Assembly: GCF_022539665.2 (NCBI RefSeq)
Contig: NC_081340.1
Location: 1,302,001-1,366,000 of the forward strand
Source of the DNA: Daphnia carinata
Lineage: Eukaryota; Arthropoda; Branchiopoda; Diplostraca; Daphniidae
Reading direction: 5' to 3'
DNA length: 64,000 nucleotides
The notes under the pieces are model-generated. The model did no database searches. It was not told where the DNA came from and was given only the letters and a program-made list of their open reading frames with translations. Shown piece by piece: positions 46,001-60,329 of the stretch. The translations under genes were made by a program, and so were the position numbers. Every line of letters starts with the position of its first letter. Within the stretch, counting starts at the first letter, position 1.

Positions 46001-49000
46001 GTGTCAATCGCTCCACCTTCTTCCTCCCCCTTTATATACCGTCGTGTTTTTCTTTCGAGTTTTTTTTGTTTTTTTTTTTGTTTTTCTTGTGTTTTTTTTT
46101 TTTCCCCTCTCATCTCTCAACAGTGGGACTAGTGCCCCACCTATGTGTGTGGTTCGGACCGCACACGTCGGCTATGCCCTTTCCCTTTTTTCTTGTATAT
46201 TATTTTTCAATTTTTGGTTCGGCTATTTTTGTGTGTAGCTTTTTTGAGGAGTTTCATCATTTTCATTTTTCTTTTGCCTTCTAGCGCTGTCTGTTTTCTG
46301 CCCGCGATTTGTTTAGTTCTCCTCTTCTTTTTTTTACCTTTTCTTGTTGTTGAGGAAAAGACTAACGAGAAGGGAGTAAAGTGCGTTCGACGTATGGCGA
46401 GGCCGCAGTGACCCATTGAGACATGGCAATACGATTTGTGTGTATTTGGCTCGGCTCCAACCTCATCGCTTGGCAGTTATCACAGACAGAAAAAAATATA
46501 TTAACAACGAAGAAAAAAAGAAAAAGATGGGAAAAAACTTCGGCCGACCCTTGCCGTGTATGGTTCGAATCGCACAAGTATGGCATCATTGAATCAATCA
46601 TTGTAGATGCCCACAACAAACCATCACCGGTTGTTTGTAGTTTCCGTCTGGCGGATCACGTTCTTCTTGTCAGCTGGATACCTGTTGACTTCGACCTCAA
46701 GGTAAGGGTAGGTCCAAAAAAGGCGATCAAGAACGAATAGCATCGATTCGTCTCCGTGAATCTCCTGCAGATGAGGAGAGCACGTATTCATCCGGCTGTT
46801 CTATAATAAGAATCACAAAGCACCGAATCGCTTTGGGTGGTGACGTTTCTCATGTTCTCATTTTTTTTTTTTTTTTGGTGCGTATAACGTTTTTTTTTTT
46901 GTTTGTTTTGATGAGCAAAAAGGAAAGAAAAAAAAATAGACTACCAGATGTGCTATAGGCAATAGTTGGCCGTTGAAATTGAACCAGCGTCGTAACATGT
47001 TTAGTAGCTTTGAATCTCAATAAACTATTGTCACGGCGTTTTCAACGTGACTACGTTGCGAAGGCGTAGACATATCGGAGAAAGTAATAAAAAAAACCAA
47101 CCTACACATTCCTGCCATTTTGAAATATGAAAACGAAATATTTCAATAATACGAAAATTGGCTTCTACTTTTCGTCTGAAAATGATTAACAGTCGCGTTG
47201 ATGGCATCGATTTTTTCCAGGTTGCCGTGCTAAGGGTAGCCGTACGAAAGCAACAGGCTCTAAAAGTCTGCAGCAAATAAAGTTGTTTCACGTTTCGTCT
47301 TCTCGTGAGCAACGCTCTGGGATGGGCAAAAGGGAGGTGTGTGTGTGTGTACCGTACAAGTCACATACGGCAGACATAACTTTCGAAACAGACACTTGAT
47401 CGGAAAGTTTCGTTGGCAAGTTCATTTCCCCAGAAATGAAATATGTGCGATGTGAAACGGTTCTCTGCGTTCCCTATACGCTTTCAACGGCCATCGCATA
47501 CATACGGTAAATATAAATTACGTTTCACCTAAAGCTAGAGGCATTTCTAAAAACATTCCGTACAGAAACTGTCTACCTCTTAAATTGCCAAGCAGAAAAA
47601 TAAAAAATTCCATCTGCTTAATCGATATTTCAAAGGTAAAAAAAAAAAAGATTGTTTCGTTTCATAATGCGCAGCTTTCATAGAGTCGAAAAATGTTTTT
47701 TATGTACGAGCTTTTTCCATCTATACGTGACTCATTTGTCTATGCATACGCAAGCCGTAGGGGGGGGGGGGGATGGAAAGCATTGTGAACTTGCGTTGAT
47801 ACAACGAGGCTGCTTTAATGAGTTGCATCGCTATCAAATAATGCCCCCGTCTACTAAACTCTACGACGGAGCATAGAGGCTGCAGAATAAAGGGGGACGA
47901 TGTGTCGCCCGGCGGAGATGAAGTGGCACACACACACACACACACACACGCCCAAGCATGTGCTATGCATACTGGAAGACTACGTTAGTGACTATGTAGT
48001 AGTATTTAGTGCTTATTAGTTGTTCGAAGATGAACAGGCCTTGGGACGTGGACGAGGATCGATGCATAATAACATCGGTGACTGCCGGCATATACACGTG
48101 ATCCACATGCTAATTGGATGTCAGACGACCTATACAATGGCATATCGTTCTAATGAAGAGTTTCGTCAACAAGACGAGAATTCGTGTCCAATCCTTGCTA
48201 TTCATTTGTCCAGCATGCAGCCAAAGTCAAAAGAGGGACAATGTTTTTTGTTTTACCGGCATATCGTTTCATTGCTGGAGAGCCGTTTTGTGTGTCTGTT
48301 CAACGCAAGATAAGACTGCATGTATCTATACACACAGAGAGCTAAATATAATAACAAGCAAATTCATCGTAGTTCAGGCTTATTTGTACCTTGGACGTCT
48401 ATGCTTGTAACTAGTTGCTAGTTAAGAGTAAATAGAGAACATTATCGTGCAAGTTTGTGTTTGGATCTTCAATTTTTGTTGTACAACCAGAGGACCCCAA
48501 ATGGGCGGATTCCAATACTTCGGCGTACTGTTGATGTCAATACCGCTGGAATTAACAGGGATGCAAGAGAAATCTACATGGCGTGACTGGATGACTTTGT
48601 GTCTCCACGACTCGCTGTGCAGTCCCTGTGACGAAGCATTTTTTTTTTTTTTTTTTTTTTTTTCATAATATTATTTTTTTTTCACTTAAAACATCTTCTT
48701 GTAGGCTAGGCTTGGCCGGGGCACGCAACTCATGCATATTTCTTCCTCTTCGATGCTGACTAGGCGATACGAACTCCGAGGGCTCATATATTTCCTTTTC
48801 TTTTTTGTTCTCCCCCTCTCTCTCTTGTCTCGCTTGTTTCGACTTTGACTGGCTTGCCAGTTTTTTACCTTTTGAAACATTGTCACTGTTTTGAAATAGA
48901 CACGTTGTCTTGTTCGACAGCTGAGCGTCCATACATTCTTTGCCTCCATCAACGGCTATACGTCGATCGGGCTGTGGAGAACGGAGCCTTCTGGTCTTCC

Positions 49001-52000
49001 ATGGCGTGTGCCTGATGGCTGGGGGGATGCAGCTAACGTTCCAGAATGCGGGTCGGCGTCTTAGGAAGCGCCTTGCCTTTATGCAACATCTTAAAGAGAC
49101 AGAATATCCGTATATAAATCAAGAGGAAAAGTCATTATCGTGCCGACTGAATCTTTTTGAGCAGTTGAATTATTTTTAGCTTTTCCTTTTTTCAATGCAA
49201 CGCTGCACCTGAGCAGCATCAGCCAGGCCTTTCTATTCCTACTGCCGCCGTATGGGATCTTAATGGCCTATTGGATGTAAAGGGAGGCGCATTACCAAGT
49301 TTTTTTTTTTTCATTCTTCTTTAGAGCCTGCTTATTATTAACCCAACTCTTGTCAGTCAGAGATGTGAATCTGATTAAATTGAGTGCCCAGCCAGCTGAC
49401 TGAAGAGACCCGGGTGATTTTGGCTTGATAGGTTGTTAGCTGTTTGTGAGGTGAATATCGGATGGCTGAGTTCGAAGAGTAGACTTGTGTATTACAAGTA
49501 CTACATGCCCTATTTTTATTCACTAGAGTTTTAGAAAATGAATTTGAATAGATGGAAAAGCCTTTAACGCTGTAAGGCACAAAAAAAAAATATGTTTATT
49601 GATCAGGCGACATCCACCGTTCCATAGCTTTTAATGAGGCCCGGATTAAGCGTTTCTCTGTTCACTGGAGAATACGTAACGAATGACTGGCGCCTCTTCA
49701 TTTTCTTCACTCTACTGCGCCCTATAGCAAGGATGCAGCCATCGAGTTCTGGAACCCTATGGCATTGCTGTTCAAACACTGTCGACGCGCGCGCGCAAAA
49801 AAAATAAATCTATTGAACCAGAAATTAAACAAAGTGGTCGTTGTTGGTCCCCTTCTTTTAAATTGAAAGGTTTCAAAACATTTTCATAACATGTCCAATA
49901 AGTACATTCAAGCGGCAAAGCGCAATTCTCGAGTTTAGGTTACAGGTAATCACCAAATGAATATAGATGTCACCGCTTTAACGAAAATTGATTGTTGTGC
50001 GTACATAGAAAGCAAAGGTTTCAAGTTGCGTTGTTGTTTATGAACATGAAACAGGATCACCTGTTTGTACCTGGCCTCTGAAAGCAACGCGTGTTACATA
50101 TAATGGCATGGGCGCGCGTAGGCCAGTCCAACTATGAAGGGGAATGCCACAGTGGAATATAGACATGGTATACGTCGTCAATGGGCATGCCAAGTATTTT
50201 TTTTTTTTCCTCGTTGGCTAGCATCAGGTTTGCAGGTTGACTAGTCGTCCATCATGCACGTCTCTGTGTGTTTGTTTACGTGAGACAATGGAACGAGAGG
50301 AGTCGTTCCCGATGGAGGGGGAAAACAGTTCCGTTTCTGGAGATCCATCGATCTACACGACATATCTTACAATTTTTGCCTTCGATTTTCGTTGACAAGG
50401 GGACAAACACAGTCCGTGGCGGGGCGGAGAATGCGAGGAACGTTATCCGTGACCGAACAAAACGCGTTTTCTCTCTTTGTTGCTATACGTACCTCACTTC
50501 TCTCTTTTTTTTTGGCCCTTCTCTTCCGGCTATCTGGACCTGTTCGTCTACGATGAATCATAACATAGCCAGCGAGAGAGAGAGAAATGGAAACGCACGA
50601 GACCGCATTGGCTGTTTACATCTATTCATTTTTATATACTGCTACGCTGTAGAGGCAACATATCAAGACATTTTGGAGAACTCTTTGTTCAAATCTTGTA
50701 CGCGCGTGATGGAGAGACGGGATTTTCTTTTGATTTTTTTTTTTCTTCCCTCGAGAAGGTCTCACCGAGACGTCGACGTTATTGCGCCATCACAAATCAC
50801 GTCTCGCAAGTCCTTGTTGGAAATCATTATGAATCACCCGCCCTGTAACGAATCATATTTTCACATTATCTCTTACGGCGCGGGGGAAAATTTTGACGTG
50901 ATCGTTCACCTCTAGCTACACGGGTCATACAATACCACGAATCTATTGGATGAAAAAAAAAAAATGGTTTGGAGGATGTATATTTACTTGGTGAGAAGAG
51001 TTGACTTGGAACAACACTATTGTTTGGGGGGGGGGGGGAATAAAAACGGGACACGGCAAAAAAAAAAGACATCGTGTATAAGAAAAAGGCCCAGCGAGTT
51101 GAAAAGCGAACGTTAAAAGCGATTTGTCAAACGTTTTTTTTTTTTTTATTCCACGTTCCAGTGATAAAAACAATGTTCCATTTCCGAGAATAGTTTTGTA
51201 TGTAGGTACCGTGTTTTGTTTTCGTGTGTTTTCCCCCGTTTCATGACACATATTAAAGACAGCTGTCAATAATGATAAAAAGTCACAATCGTCTAGTCAA
51301 ATCTTTTTGAAAACGAGTGTTGAGCTATTTCGAATCACGATGATCATCCACATAAATTCCTTTGGCATTTGAAATTTTCTTGTTTTCTTATTCGGCATAC
51401 TTGTGTGTTTAGATATATACGTTCTAACTGGCTCTTAAGCCACACGACGTAATGGAACGACATAAACTATTGTGGGCGCAAATTGTTGATGCATATAAAC
51501 GAGCTAGACAACGATTTCTACCCAAAGCCATCGACGAGGTTTTTTTTTTTCAGAGGGGTGGGGGGGGGGGGGGGGGTGATGTAAAAAAAAAGAAAAAAAA
51601 AAAGCCCAGATTTATGGGAGTCTCGACGACTTAGCCTGGCCCAAAGATTCTCTATGCTGATCTCGATAAGCTGGACGTGGAGATCGACATCTTGGTGTGG
51701 ATCGATACTCTTTTTCCGTTACGGCTATCTTTTTGCTTATGTGTGAGTGAGCGACATTGCAGCCGCTTTACCTGCGGCTCTTTTAGCCCTTGATGGTTGC
51801 GCCATAAGTCTTATAACCGACAAGCTCTTCGAAAATGCTCTGCCGTAAATGGGATCATTATTCATGACGAGGCGATTTCTAAACAGAAACGATCCACACG
51901 AGAAGAGCCGTTTGTTTCGACTTGGCTGGGCTGGATAATCCACCAGTGTTTTCCTCCCCCCTTCTTTTTTTATATATATATTTTCCTTGTCGTATGTTTG

Positions 52001-52500
52001 GTGGCAACATTGCGCTGTTGGAACATTAAAAAAAAAAAAAAAAAAAAAAAAATACTCGTCGTTGATGAGGGAGGAGGGACGAAAAGAGGGGTGGAGGACT
52101 ATGAACGTGAAAAAAAAAAAGAGCTATCGCTCTCTGGAACAGCTTCCAGTTGGCAAAACCATCAGGAAAGATAAAAAAGAAACGCCAAAGGAGAAAATAA
52201 GAATTGAAGGGGGGGAGGGGGTTGAAAGCCCAGCAGGCGAGGGCGGAGTAGAAAGAGAGAGAGAGAAAAAAGGGTAGATCCAGCATCTCTTCCATACGCG
52301 CCCAAGGGGGGTGACGGATGCTGGTAACGTCGGCTGAAAAGTCGATACTATTCACGTATGGAAGAACCAGTGCGGCACTAACTGCACCGAGAATGATTCC
52401 GACTATTGCCCGTAAGGCATTTCTAAAGCTCTTGTACATTTTCTTTTTTCCTTACGGAGAAAAAAAGTGCACTTGATCAGCCCACACCCACTGTTGTGTT
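43001..52500. other. Gene-free interval rich in homopolymer tracts, part 2
   Basis: No supportable gene. Long runs: T 43607-43628, T 48639-48663, A 52028-52052; G runs near 47760-47772, 51027-51040 and 51557-51575; CA repeat 47927-47949; TG repeats near 44818-44832 and 47338-47350. Two weak exon candidates: plus-strand frame 46537-46701, which ends at a CTCAAG/GTAAGG donor-like site, and minus-strand 52439-52270, which begins with a hydrophobic helix (ALRAIVGIILGAVSAALVL). Neither has a recognised domain or a partner exon. Confidence 0.45.
47927..47949 (+). repeat. CA dinucleotide microsatellite
   Basis: About eleven uninterrupted CA units. Confidence 0.95.
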
Positions 52501-55500
52501 TGCCCTTTCGTTTTGAGAAGGGTTGCCGATTCCCTGTTGAATTGCTTTTTCACTACTACGATATTCAGGTTGAATTGGTTAGACATCAACTTGGAACATC
52601 AAGACGTAGAGGATTCGGGATACGCATTTGATTCCGATGCGTCCTGACGAAGGATGAAGGCAGAAGAGAGATGCTGTTAAAGCTGGCAGGGGAGATTTCT
52701 GCTGCTTTCATTTTGAAAGGCTCTTCTTTTTTGCTTCCCTACTCGTAGTCCAACCGTCAATCTCTACATACATCCCCTCTCGTTTCTTATAGTGTCCTTC
52801 CAATTTGAGGAGAGCAAGACTGGGTCGGAATAGACAATGAACTGGATTACATGTCTCCCCCTCTCCCCTCTATCTTCATATGCTTCATGGTATCATCTGT
52901 ACCTTCGTGCTATTTGCTGTGCACCTCCCCGCTATCTGAATCTATGGCGTGTGCCCGCTTGCGTCTCAATGCATCTACAAAGCTTTCTCTATTTCCTTTT
53001 TTTTTTTTTTTTTTTTCTTCTCCCTCTCTGTGCGCTGCAGATTTGCTTCTTCAAAGAGATGCGGAAAGAGTCTTGTAGAGTAACGTGCAACTATGTACAC
53101 GTCCTCGTTTCCTACTGCATGAAAGATTCATGCAAAACTCTGCGTCAGACACACACCCAAGGAATCACCAAGTACATGACCGGAAACTTTATAGAGTTTC
53201 ATAGGTTTTGTTCTAAATTTCTCTTTTCTTTTTTTTTTTTTTTCCCCATTCGTGTAATATCTTTTGCAAGGCGCGCTCACAAGAAGAATTCCTGTGTCAA
53301 TATGGGATTAGGTCTATCAGACGATGCTATTACATAATTAGCAAAGGGTTTGAACCACCACCAGATGTGCTTCCATTCATTTTGCTCGTTTTTTTTTTAT
53401 ATATTACCACACATTTTAGCGAGACTCGGTTGTTTTTTAAAAGATAAAGTTTGTTAGGAAAAGGAAATCTTTCTTTCTCAAAGTTTTCAAAAAACTAACA
53501 TTCGGCCCCACTAAACATGTCAATTAACTCGTCTGCACGCAAAATTGGATAAAAGAAAGGTCGCTCAAGTCGATAATATAGAGCATAGGGGTTTTTCTTT
53601 TTTGACGAAAATGGCAGGAACGTTCGGCTGGCTAATTTCCAAGTTTGTACAAGTAGGGGGGTAACGGCGTGAGCGACAGAAGGCCAAAAAAAAAAAAAAA
53701 AAGAAAATGAAGAAGAAAGAAGAGCTCGTTATCTCCATTTTCGAGCGAAAAAGAAGGAAAGCAGGGAAGATTCACTGAACGGCATCGTCATGAAACAAAT
53801 GCTAGACATTCTTTAAATACATAATCACATTCAAGATCCCTCTACAAAATAGATATATACACACAAAAAAAAAAAAAAGGTAATGCTGTTCAAGAAATAA
53901 TTGGACAGAGATAAGGGGATTCAAAGGAAAGGTGTCACAAATAATGGGACTCTCTTTTGATCCGGTTTTTCTAAGGATTCATCCCACACCAATTTCCATT
54001 AGGCAAAAAAAAAAAAAAAAAAAGAAACAACACACGAAGAGCTCGGTCGTTTTCTCGATCGTCAAATAGACGAACATCCGCAGATAAAAAAGAAATAGAA
54101 GCGACGAACGTTGTCTGGATGAGTGGCAATCCTTACTTTGTTAACCGCTGCATGGGTATAGGGGCCGCGGCTAACAAGACGAGAGAATTCCGAAACTATA
54201 CAACGTTTGCTGGCTGCCTATTTCCCGAGCCAAGATTCCACCCGTTCACGCGCTCCGAAACGTTATTCGAATTGACGTGATTAGTTGGTCGTATTTTTCG
54301 TTAGCGTTTAGTTAACAGTCTATATACAAGGTATGTTTTATTTATAGATCACGTGCGCGTATTTGGACATCAACAAAAAGCGAGGAATTTGTCCAGCAAC
54401 TCGCTTCACTGGACTTTTTTTTTTTTTTTTAAAGTCCATGTTTGTATAACACAGTGACGGACTGCTTTTTAGAAAATGTAACGTGAAGTAGAGCAGTCCC
54501 ATTTGATGGATGACAAAAAAAAAAAAAAAAAAAATGTGTATTCAAAAAGAGACCAGTTTTTTTTTGTTTTCTTCTTTGTTGGCGTTTGCGAGTAAAATCA
54601 CTTTGCCCTTTATCAAAAAAAAAAAAAAAAAAAAAAAATTCGAAAAGACAAAAGCGAAAATTGATTGTTGTTGTTGATTGTAAACTTGTCAGGGCAGATT
54701 GGATGTAGAATGTAAAGTATAGAAAAGAAGAAAATAGCCGAGTGATGACGGTTTGACGAAAACGGTCGATATAACCGGTCTCGCTTGTTAGTAGATTGTC
54801 ACTTTTCCACGACCTTGTTAGTATATTTATACCGTTTCATGCGACGTGCACGCCAACTTCTGAAAATCCTTGATTTCGGGTCTTTGAGTCGATTGTCAGA
54901 AGTCTGTCGAATTCACTCTTTGGTAACTTTCAAGTTATCTCTTTATTTTCGTGTTTTTTATCAGTAGTCCTTTTTTTTTTTGCTTTTTTTTTTTTTTTTG
55001 CTTTCCCTCTTCAGAAATCCTGGCAGTGGTGACGTTAACAGTGCGTCCGTTGCTATCAATTATGTTAATTCGCCGATTCTATCCCGTCTACGTACCCAAC
55101 TAGTTCCGAGTGATGCATCGTTCTCCTTCTTTCTTTCTTTTTTTTTTTTTTTTTTTATCTGCTTGTTCCTCCCCATCTGCTCTCTTGATTTTCAAAAAAA
55201 AAAAAAAAAAAGTCGATTGAGTCACCCACTCTGTCGATTCGGATGTAGGTAAAAATGATGATTGCCGCTCCGGATGGAATCGAGTGACTAGCCCACCCCA
55301 TGCAACCGGCAGCATCAAACACCATTTCATTCCTAATTGGGTTTGTCGATTCCTTTCATTCCGCACTCCACCCTCCATGTCTCTCTCCACGTTTCCACCT
55401 TAAATAACCCTCTTCTCTTTCCATGCTACCCCCCTCCAATTTATTTATTTTTTTTTTTTTTTTACTTTGCCCCTCTCTCTCTTCTCAAATGTTATTTTTG

Positions 55501-58154
55501 TGTGTGCCCCCTTATATCGTCAAAATTAACAGTTGACGAACATGATGCTGAGATATAATAGGATACGCAGTGTTGCACACCCAACTGCGGTTGGTGCGAG
55601 ACAGATAACGGCCGAAGAGCAATCAATGATGTGAGGTCAAAGATCTATCGGTGCCACGGACGCAAAACTTGGTGCGTATATTTATCACATCGTCAAGATG
55701 TGTTTTTTTTTTTTTTTTCTTTTTTTTTTTTGGGGTGGTAAGATGAGCGCGCGGGGCTTTTTCTTCTTTAATTACCGAGACGACGCCCTTAAAGGAAGAC
55801 TCGTCTGCGTTTTACTATCATTAACGATCGTTTATTCGTTTAAAGTAAGGATGACAGGAAGAACTTGCTGCTGATGGGGCGACATGTTTGAAAGCGTATA
55901 CCTGCGTCGCATTGGAATCGATAAAAGGAGTTGAAACTGCTTCAATAAATTCAGACGAGAGTGTTCACAAAGATTTGGGGGGGGGGGGGGGAGAGAAAAC
56001 ATAGAAAAAGCAATAAAATATTTCCTGTCCAAGTAGGGTTCTTGTTTAAATATGTAAGCTTTCAATATCCTCTCGTGAAGTCTTGGTTAAAAAGAAACAC
56101 GAATAGTTTCGGTACAAATCGTTTTCCGATTTAATGCTACGATGGTTCTCGAGTGAACTTTTGATTCATCACGATGAATTTTTGATCATTCAAATTTCGA
56201 CTGTTTTGTTTTTTACGAGTTTCTTACGTCCGTTCCAAATGGCGATGGCCGACTTTTGATTCCATTTTCTTTCTATTTGAATGGCTGTTCGTTTTTTTTT
56301 TTTTTTTATATTGTTCTCGCTTGGTTTGTTTCCTTCCCTGCAGGGCCTGCTATATATTTCCTTGTACGTTCGCCATCTTTTTCTCCAATTTAGGGAGAGA
56401 AAAAAAAAAGTTGAAAAACACGAAAATTCTCTGTGATGTTTGACAAGATAAGCCGCCGCATCTTGTCGTGACGGTGGCTACCGTTATAATACATATAAAA
56501 TAATAACATCACCCCTTGAAGTTATAGTACGTCTGTGTTATCTGAAGGCACCTCCCCAATTTTACCCTGTTCCTGTGCCTCCTTTATTTTTGTCTGCCTG
56601 CCATACAAATTGTTTCATACTAGCCTCAAAGGCTCGTCAGACCCGACCCAGGGACGTACACAACAATTGAACATCAAAAACCAAAAGTTGAAGAGGGTCG
56701 AAATCACAACCGTGGAGAGTGGAACATCCCTCTCTCTGCGTTCCTAGTCATCCGGTGGCTATTCGGAACGCCCGAGTCGTTGGGCAAAGGGAAACAAAAA
56801 AAAAAAAAAAAAAAAAAAAAAAAGAATTCCAAAAATAAAAGGTCGGAGGGGGTTATTATGATTGGAGCGATAGCATCAGTTGTAGTAGGACTCGGGTTCG
56901 ATGATGGCAATAATGGAACAATAGCGCGTTGTACAACAAGCGGTTGATTATAAAAGGCCTATCGGATAGCTCCTACCGGCTATTATATATCTATAGAGAG
57001 AGGTGAAGCAGGGAAAAAAAATAGAAAAGAATTAAAAAAAAAAAAAAAAAAAAAAAAAATGAAATGTTTGAAGTTGGGTCGGGGTGGAGATTTGAGCAAA
57101 GAAATAAAAACTACCCAGGTGCTGGCGACGACTAAACCCAAAAAAAAAGTCTCGTGTACTCGGTTGCTATACGCCTTTAGGACGCAACCGAATTTTTCCC
57201 AATTGTTTTGTTTTGTTTTCCTGCTTCGTCATTGATGACACAGTAGGGTCTTTTTTTTTTTTTTTTTTTTTTCAATTTTCCTTCTTGTTTTTCGTCTTGT
57301 GTGTCGTGAACAAGAAAAAGCATTTCTGCTGACTCTCTTTTTAGACGAAACCGTAGCTGTCGCATCTCTGTTGACTTTTTTTTTTTTTTTTTCTTTATTT
57401 CCTCCCCAGTGTTTGGTAAAAGCCCAACGCGCCCGAGCCCAGATGATGAGCTTCTATCGTAAAAATCCGTAAAGGGACCCTAGGAAAAAAAAAAAAAAAA
57501 AGAAAAAAGGGAAAACCCAGAAAGACGCTGTGCCAAAGAGCTGTCCATCGGAAATCCATCGGGGAAAGTCACGCCGTGTGTTTGTGGGGTAAGAGTTCTT
57601 GCAATCCGATCTGGTTTTTGGGTTGTGTGTTGACTTTTCTCCAGTCGCGTCGACTGCCGAGAGGGAAAAAGTCATGGAATGGAGAGAAACGAACAACAAC
57701 TCGGAGCCAAAACGATATTGACTCGGTCCGCACTCGAAGTCAACCGTCCAAGTGGTGGTCTCCAAGTCCCAACAAGCGTTGTTGAATAAGCCAAATAAAA
57801 ATGACGCCTTTCTCTCCGCCGGAATTCATCGCACCGATCCATCTTGTCGGGTCGGGTTGTTGACAGAGAAAAAGAAAAAAACTTGGAAAGTGCATTTTTA
57901 TCGTTTCATCCTGGCTGTCCTCACCAGGACTGAAATTGTATTGGAAATCATTTTTTTTTTTTTTTTTTAATGTAAATTAAAGAAATTAAAAATGGAACTT
58001 TTTTTTTATTTCACGCAGTGAGATTTATGCTGGTCTTTTGTAAGTCCATTACGTCGCATCGATAATTAACTGGAGAGAAGAGGTGGGGAGACAGAGCCGC
58101 GCTGGTAATTAAGAAGCCGAGACAAATGATGAACGGGGCTCTATAGCTCTTCTC

Positions 58155-58158
<4 letters not shown>

Positions 58159-58185
<27 letters not shown>
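58159..58185 (+). repeat. CT dinucleotide microsatellite
   Basis: About twelve uninterrupted CT units; on the minus strand a GA repeat. Confidence 0.95.
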
Positions 58186-59645
58186 TTTCGCCTTCACATT
58201 ACTCAACACGGCCATTCGAGCTCTCTCTATAATTCTCGACGCTTTTGACAGCCATATAAATAAGCAGTTTTCGTCTCCTTTCTTTACCGCGTAGCGCTTC
58301 AAAACATTTCCAATTTTCATTTGAAATGTCTCCCTTTTAAATTTTGTTTTTTTTCCTTTTTCTTTTTTCCTCAAAAAAAAAAAAACAAAAAAAAATTTTA
58401 CCTCCACCATTTCGAAACGCGCAGTTGAGTAACCATGTCTTGGCATCAAGGGATCGGAGCCCCACCCAGCCGCACTTGGATATCACAAAGGCGACAGCCA
58501 TTCGATACGTCACTGCCACGATAACGACAAGCCTGCTGAAATAATCCTGCGTCAACGCCTTTCAAAATACAGTTCTTTATTTTTTTTTTCCTCCTCCTCG
58601 ACCTGTTGATGACCACGGTCGGCCTTATACTTATATCTAGACTTTCGATCGGGACAAATCACACGCCTATACCATTTCGGAAGCGCAATCGGGCTCCCCC
58701 GGTTCGCTTGTTAATGTTCCCTTATACAACCCGGTGCCGCTTTTTTCGACCTTCTCGTTATTCACGCGCGCACGAGGAAAAAGAAAAAGAAAAAACACAC
58801 AACAGAATGCGGTTGGCGCCACATTCAGATGCGGTCAAACTGTTATCGGCCAACGTGAACAGCTTGACGTTGTCTTCGACTTTATCTCGCCAGATATTGT
58901 CCAGCGTTGCTGGCCACTTGACTGAAAGGGTAGATGGGGCGTTGCCCCGTGTTGCGATGTGTCCGTAAGAGACTAGTAAAAAAAAAAAACAAAAAAAAAC
59001 AAAACAGACAAACAAAATCTTTTTTGAAATGAATATTTCGCCACATGCTGTCCGTAAAGGTGGCTGGTTAACTTAGATTTTTTTGTTTTCCCCGTTCACA
59101 TAGCCGAGAGTGAACTAGGTACACGCAGTTTTACTTGACTTCCATCTGTTTCCACAGCCGCGTGAAACCCTACAAGAATAACTTACGGTCGTCGACGTGA
59201 AAAAAAAAAAAAAAAAGGCCAAATAAATCACAATTCAATCAACTCAAATGTGCCAAAAAACCATTATAATGATGAAAAATGTCGTTTACGTCACACACTT
59301 TTTTTTTTCTTTGGTGTAGGGAAAAAAAAATTGGTAAAAAATGAAAACAGGGGGAAGAAAAAAAAAAAAAAAAAAAAAAGGGAAACCTTCAAAAACAGCT
59401 GCGTTATTTACCGTCGAAAAATGACATTGGCATTTGCTTCCCTCCTCATGAGAGACGGTGCAATATTGGGCCGCAAAAAAAAAAATAAAATAAAAAAAAA
59501 AAAACACTGCAACAGCTGCGATGGGTTTTATACGCGCGCTATTGTTGGATGGCACAACCAAATGAAACGGTGCGGCGGGGCCCAACTTGCCGTGGCTGTC
59601 ACCATCGAGAATGAAAAGGCACGGCCGAAATCGTTCGCCGCATCT

Positions 59646-59665
59646 CACACACACACACACACACA
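59646..59665 (+). repeat. CA dinucleotide microsatellite
   Basis: About ten CA units. Confidence 0.95.
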
Positions 59666-60296
59666 ACAAAAAATATGTGTGGGGGGGGGGAGGGGGGGTT
59701 GAGGGGTGAAAAAAAAAGAGTGGAAACAGAGTTAGCTGCTGCTTGTTGCAAGTTGATTGGGTGTCATAAATTGTGTGTGTCTTGGAAGCTGGAACACAAC
59801 CAAAAGGAAACGAGTTGAGCAGAACTGCACGAGAGGGAGGACAACGAAGGATTGTCGAGTGCGTTTTGCGTGCCTGCGTGCTGTCTAAACCATCACGACT
59901 CGTCTCCGCCAAGCTGTTACAACTCTCCACTTGGAATAGAGACGATCGAGCTCTTCTCTCTTCATTCTCCTTTTCTTTATTTTTTTTTTTTTTTTGTTGC
60001 TTCGTGATGGTTAAACATTACACAGTCGCCCCGTTGTCTCCGCCTGAAAATGAAAATCCCAAAGTCAGAAACAGAGGGAACAACTCATTTGACATTCATA
60101 TAGTTTCGTGCAGTTGTAAATCGGGTTAGTTGAAAAGGATGACAGACGACGTCTTACAAACTATTTCTGCGAGTAACGACGGGCTGAATTTCAGTCGCTA
60201 ATTGACAAGTTAAATGTCATTTGCGCTGAGAAGCCTTTTTTTCCTCCCCCCCCCCCCACTCAATATAATATGACGTTATTTAAAGGAATGAGAGGA

Positions 60297-60329
<33 letters not shown>

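Noticed and set aside
45601-46284. 227-codon plus-strand open frame rich in Phe, Leu and Cys
   Set aside because: It is the translation of repeated poly(T) tracts; hydrophobicity comes from TTT codons, not from a membrane protein design.
50268-50915. 215-codon plus-strand open frame
   Set aside because: No motif, no splice context and no paralogue; it crosses AG repeats and T tracts.
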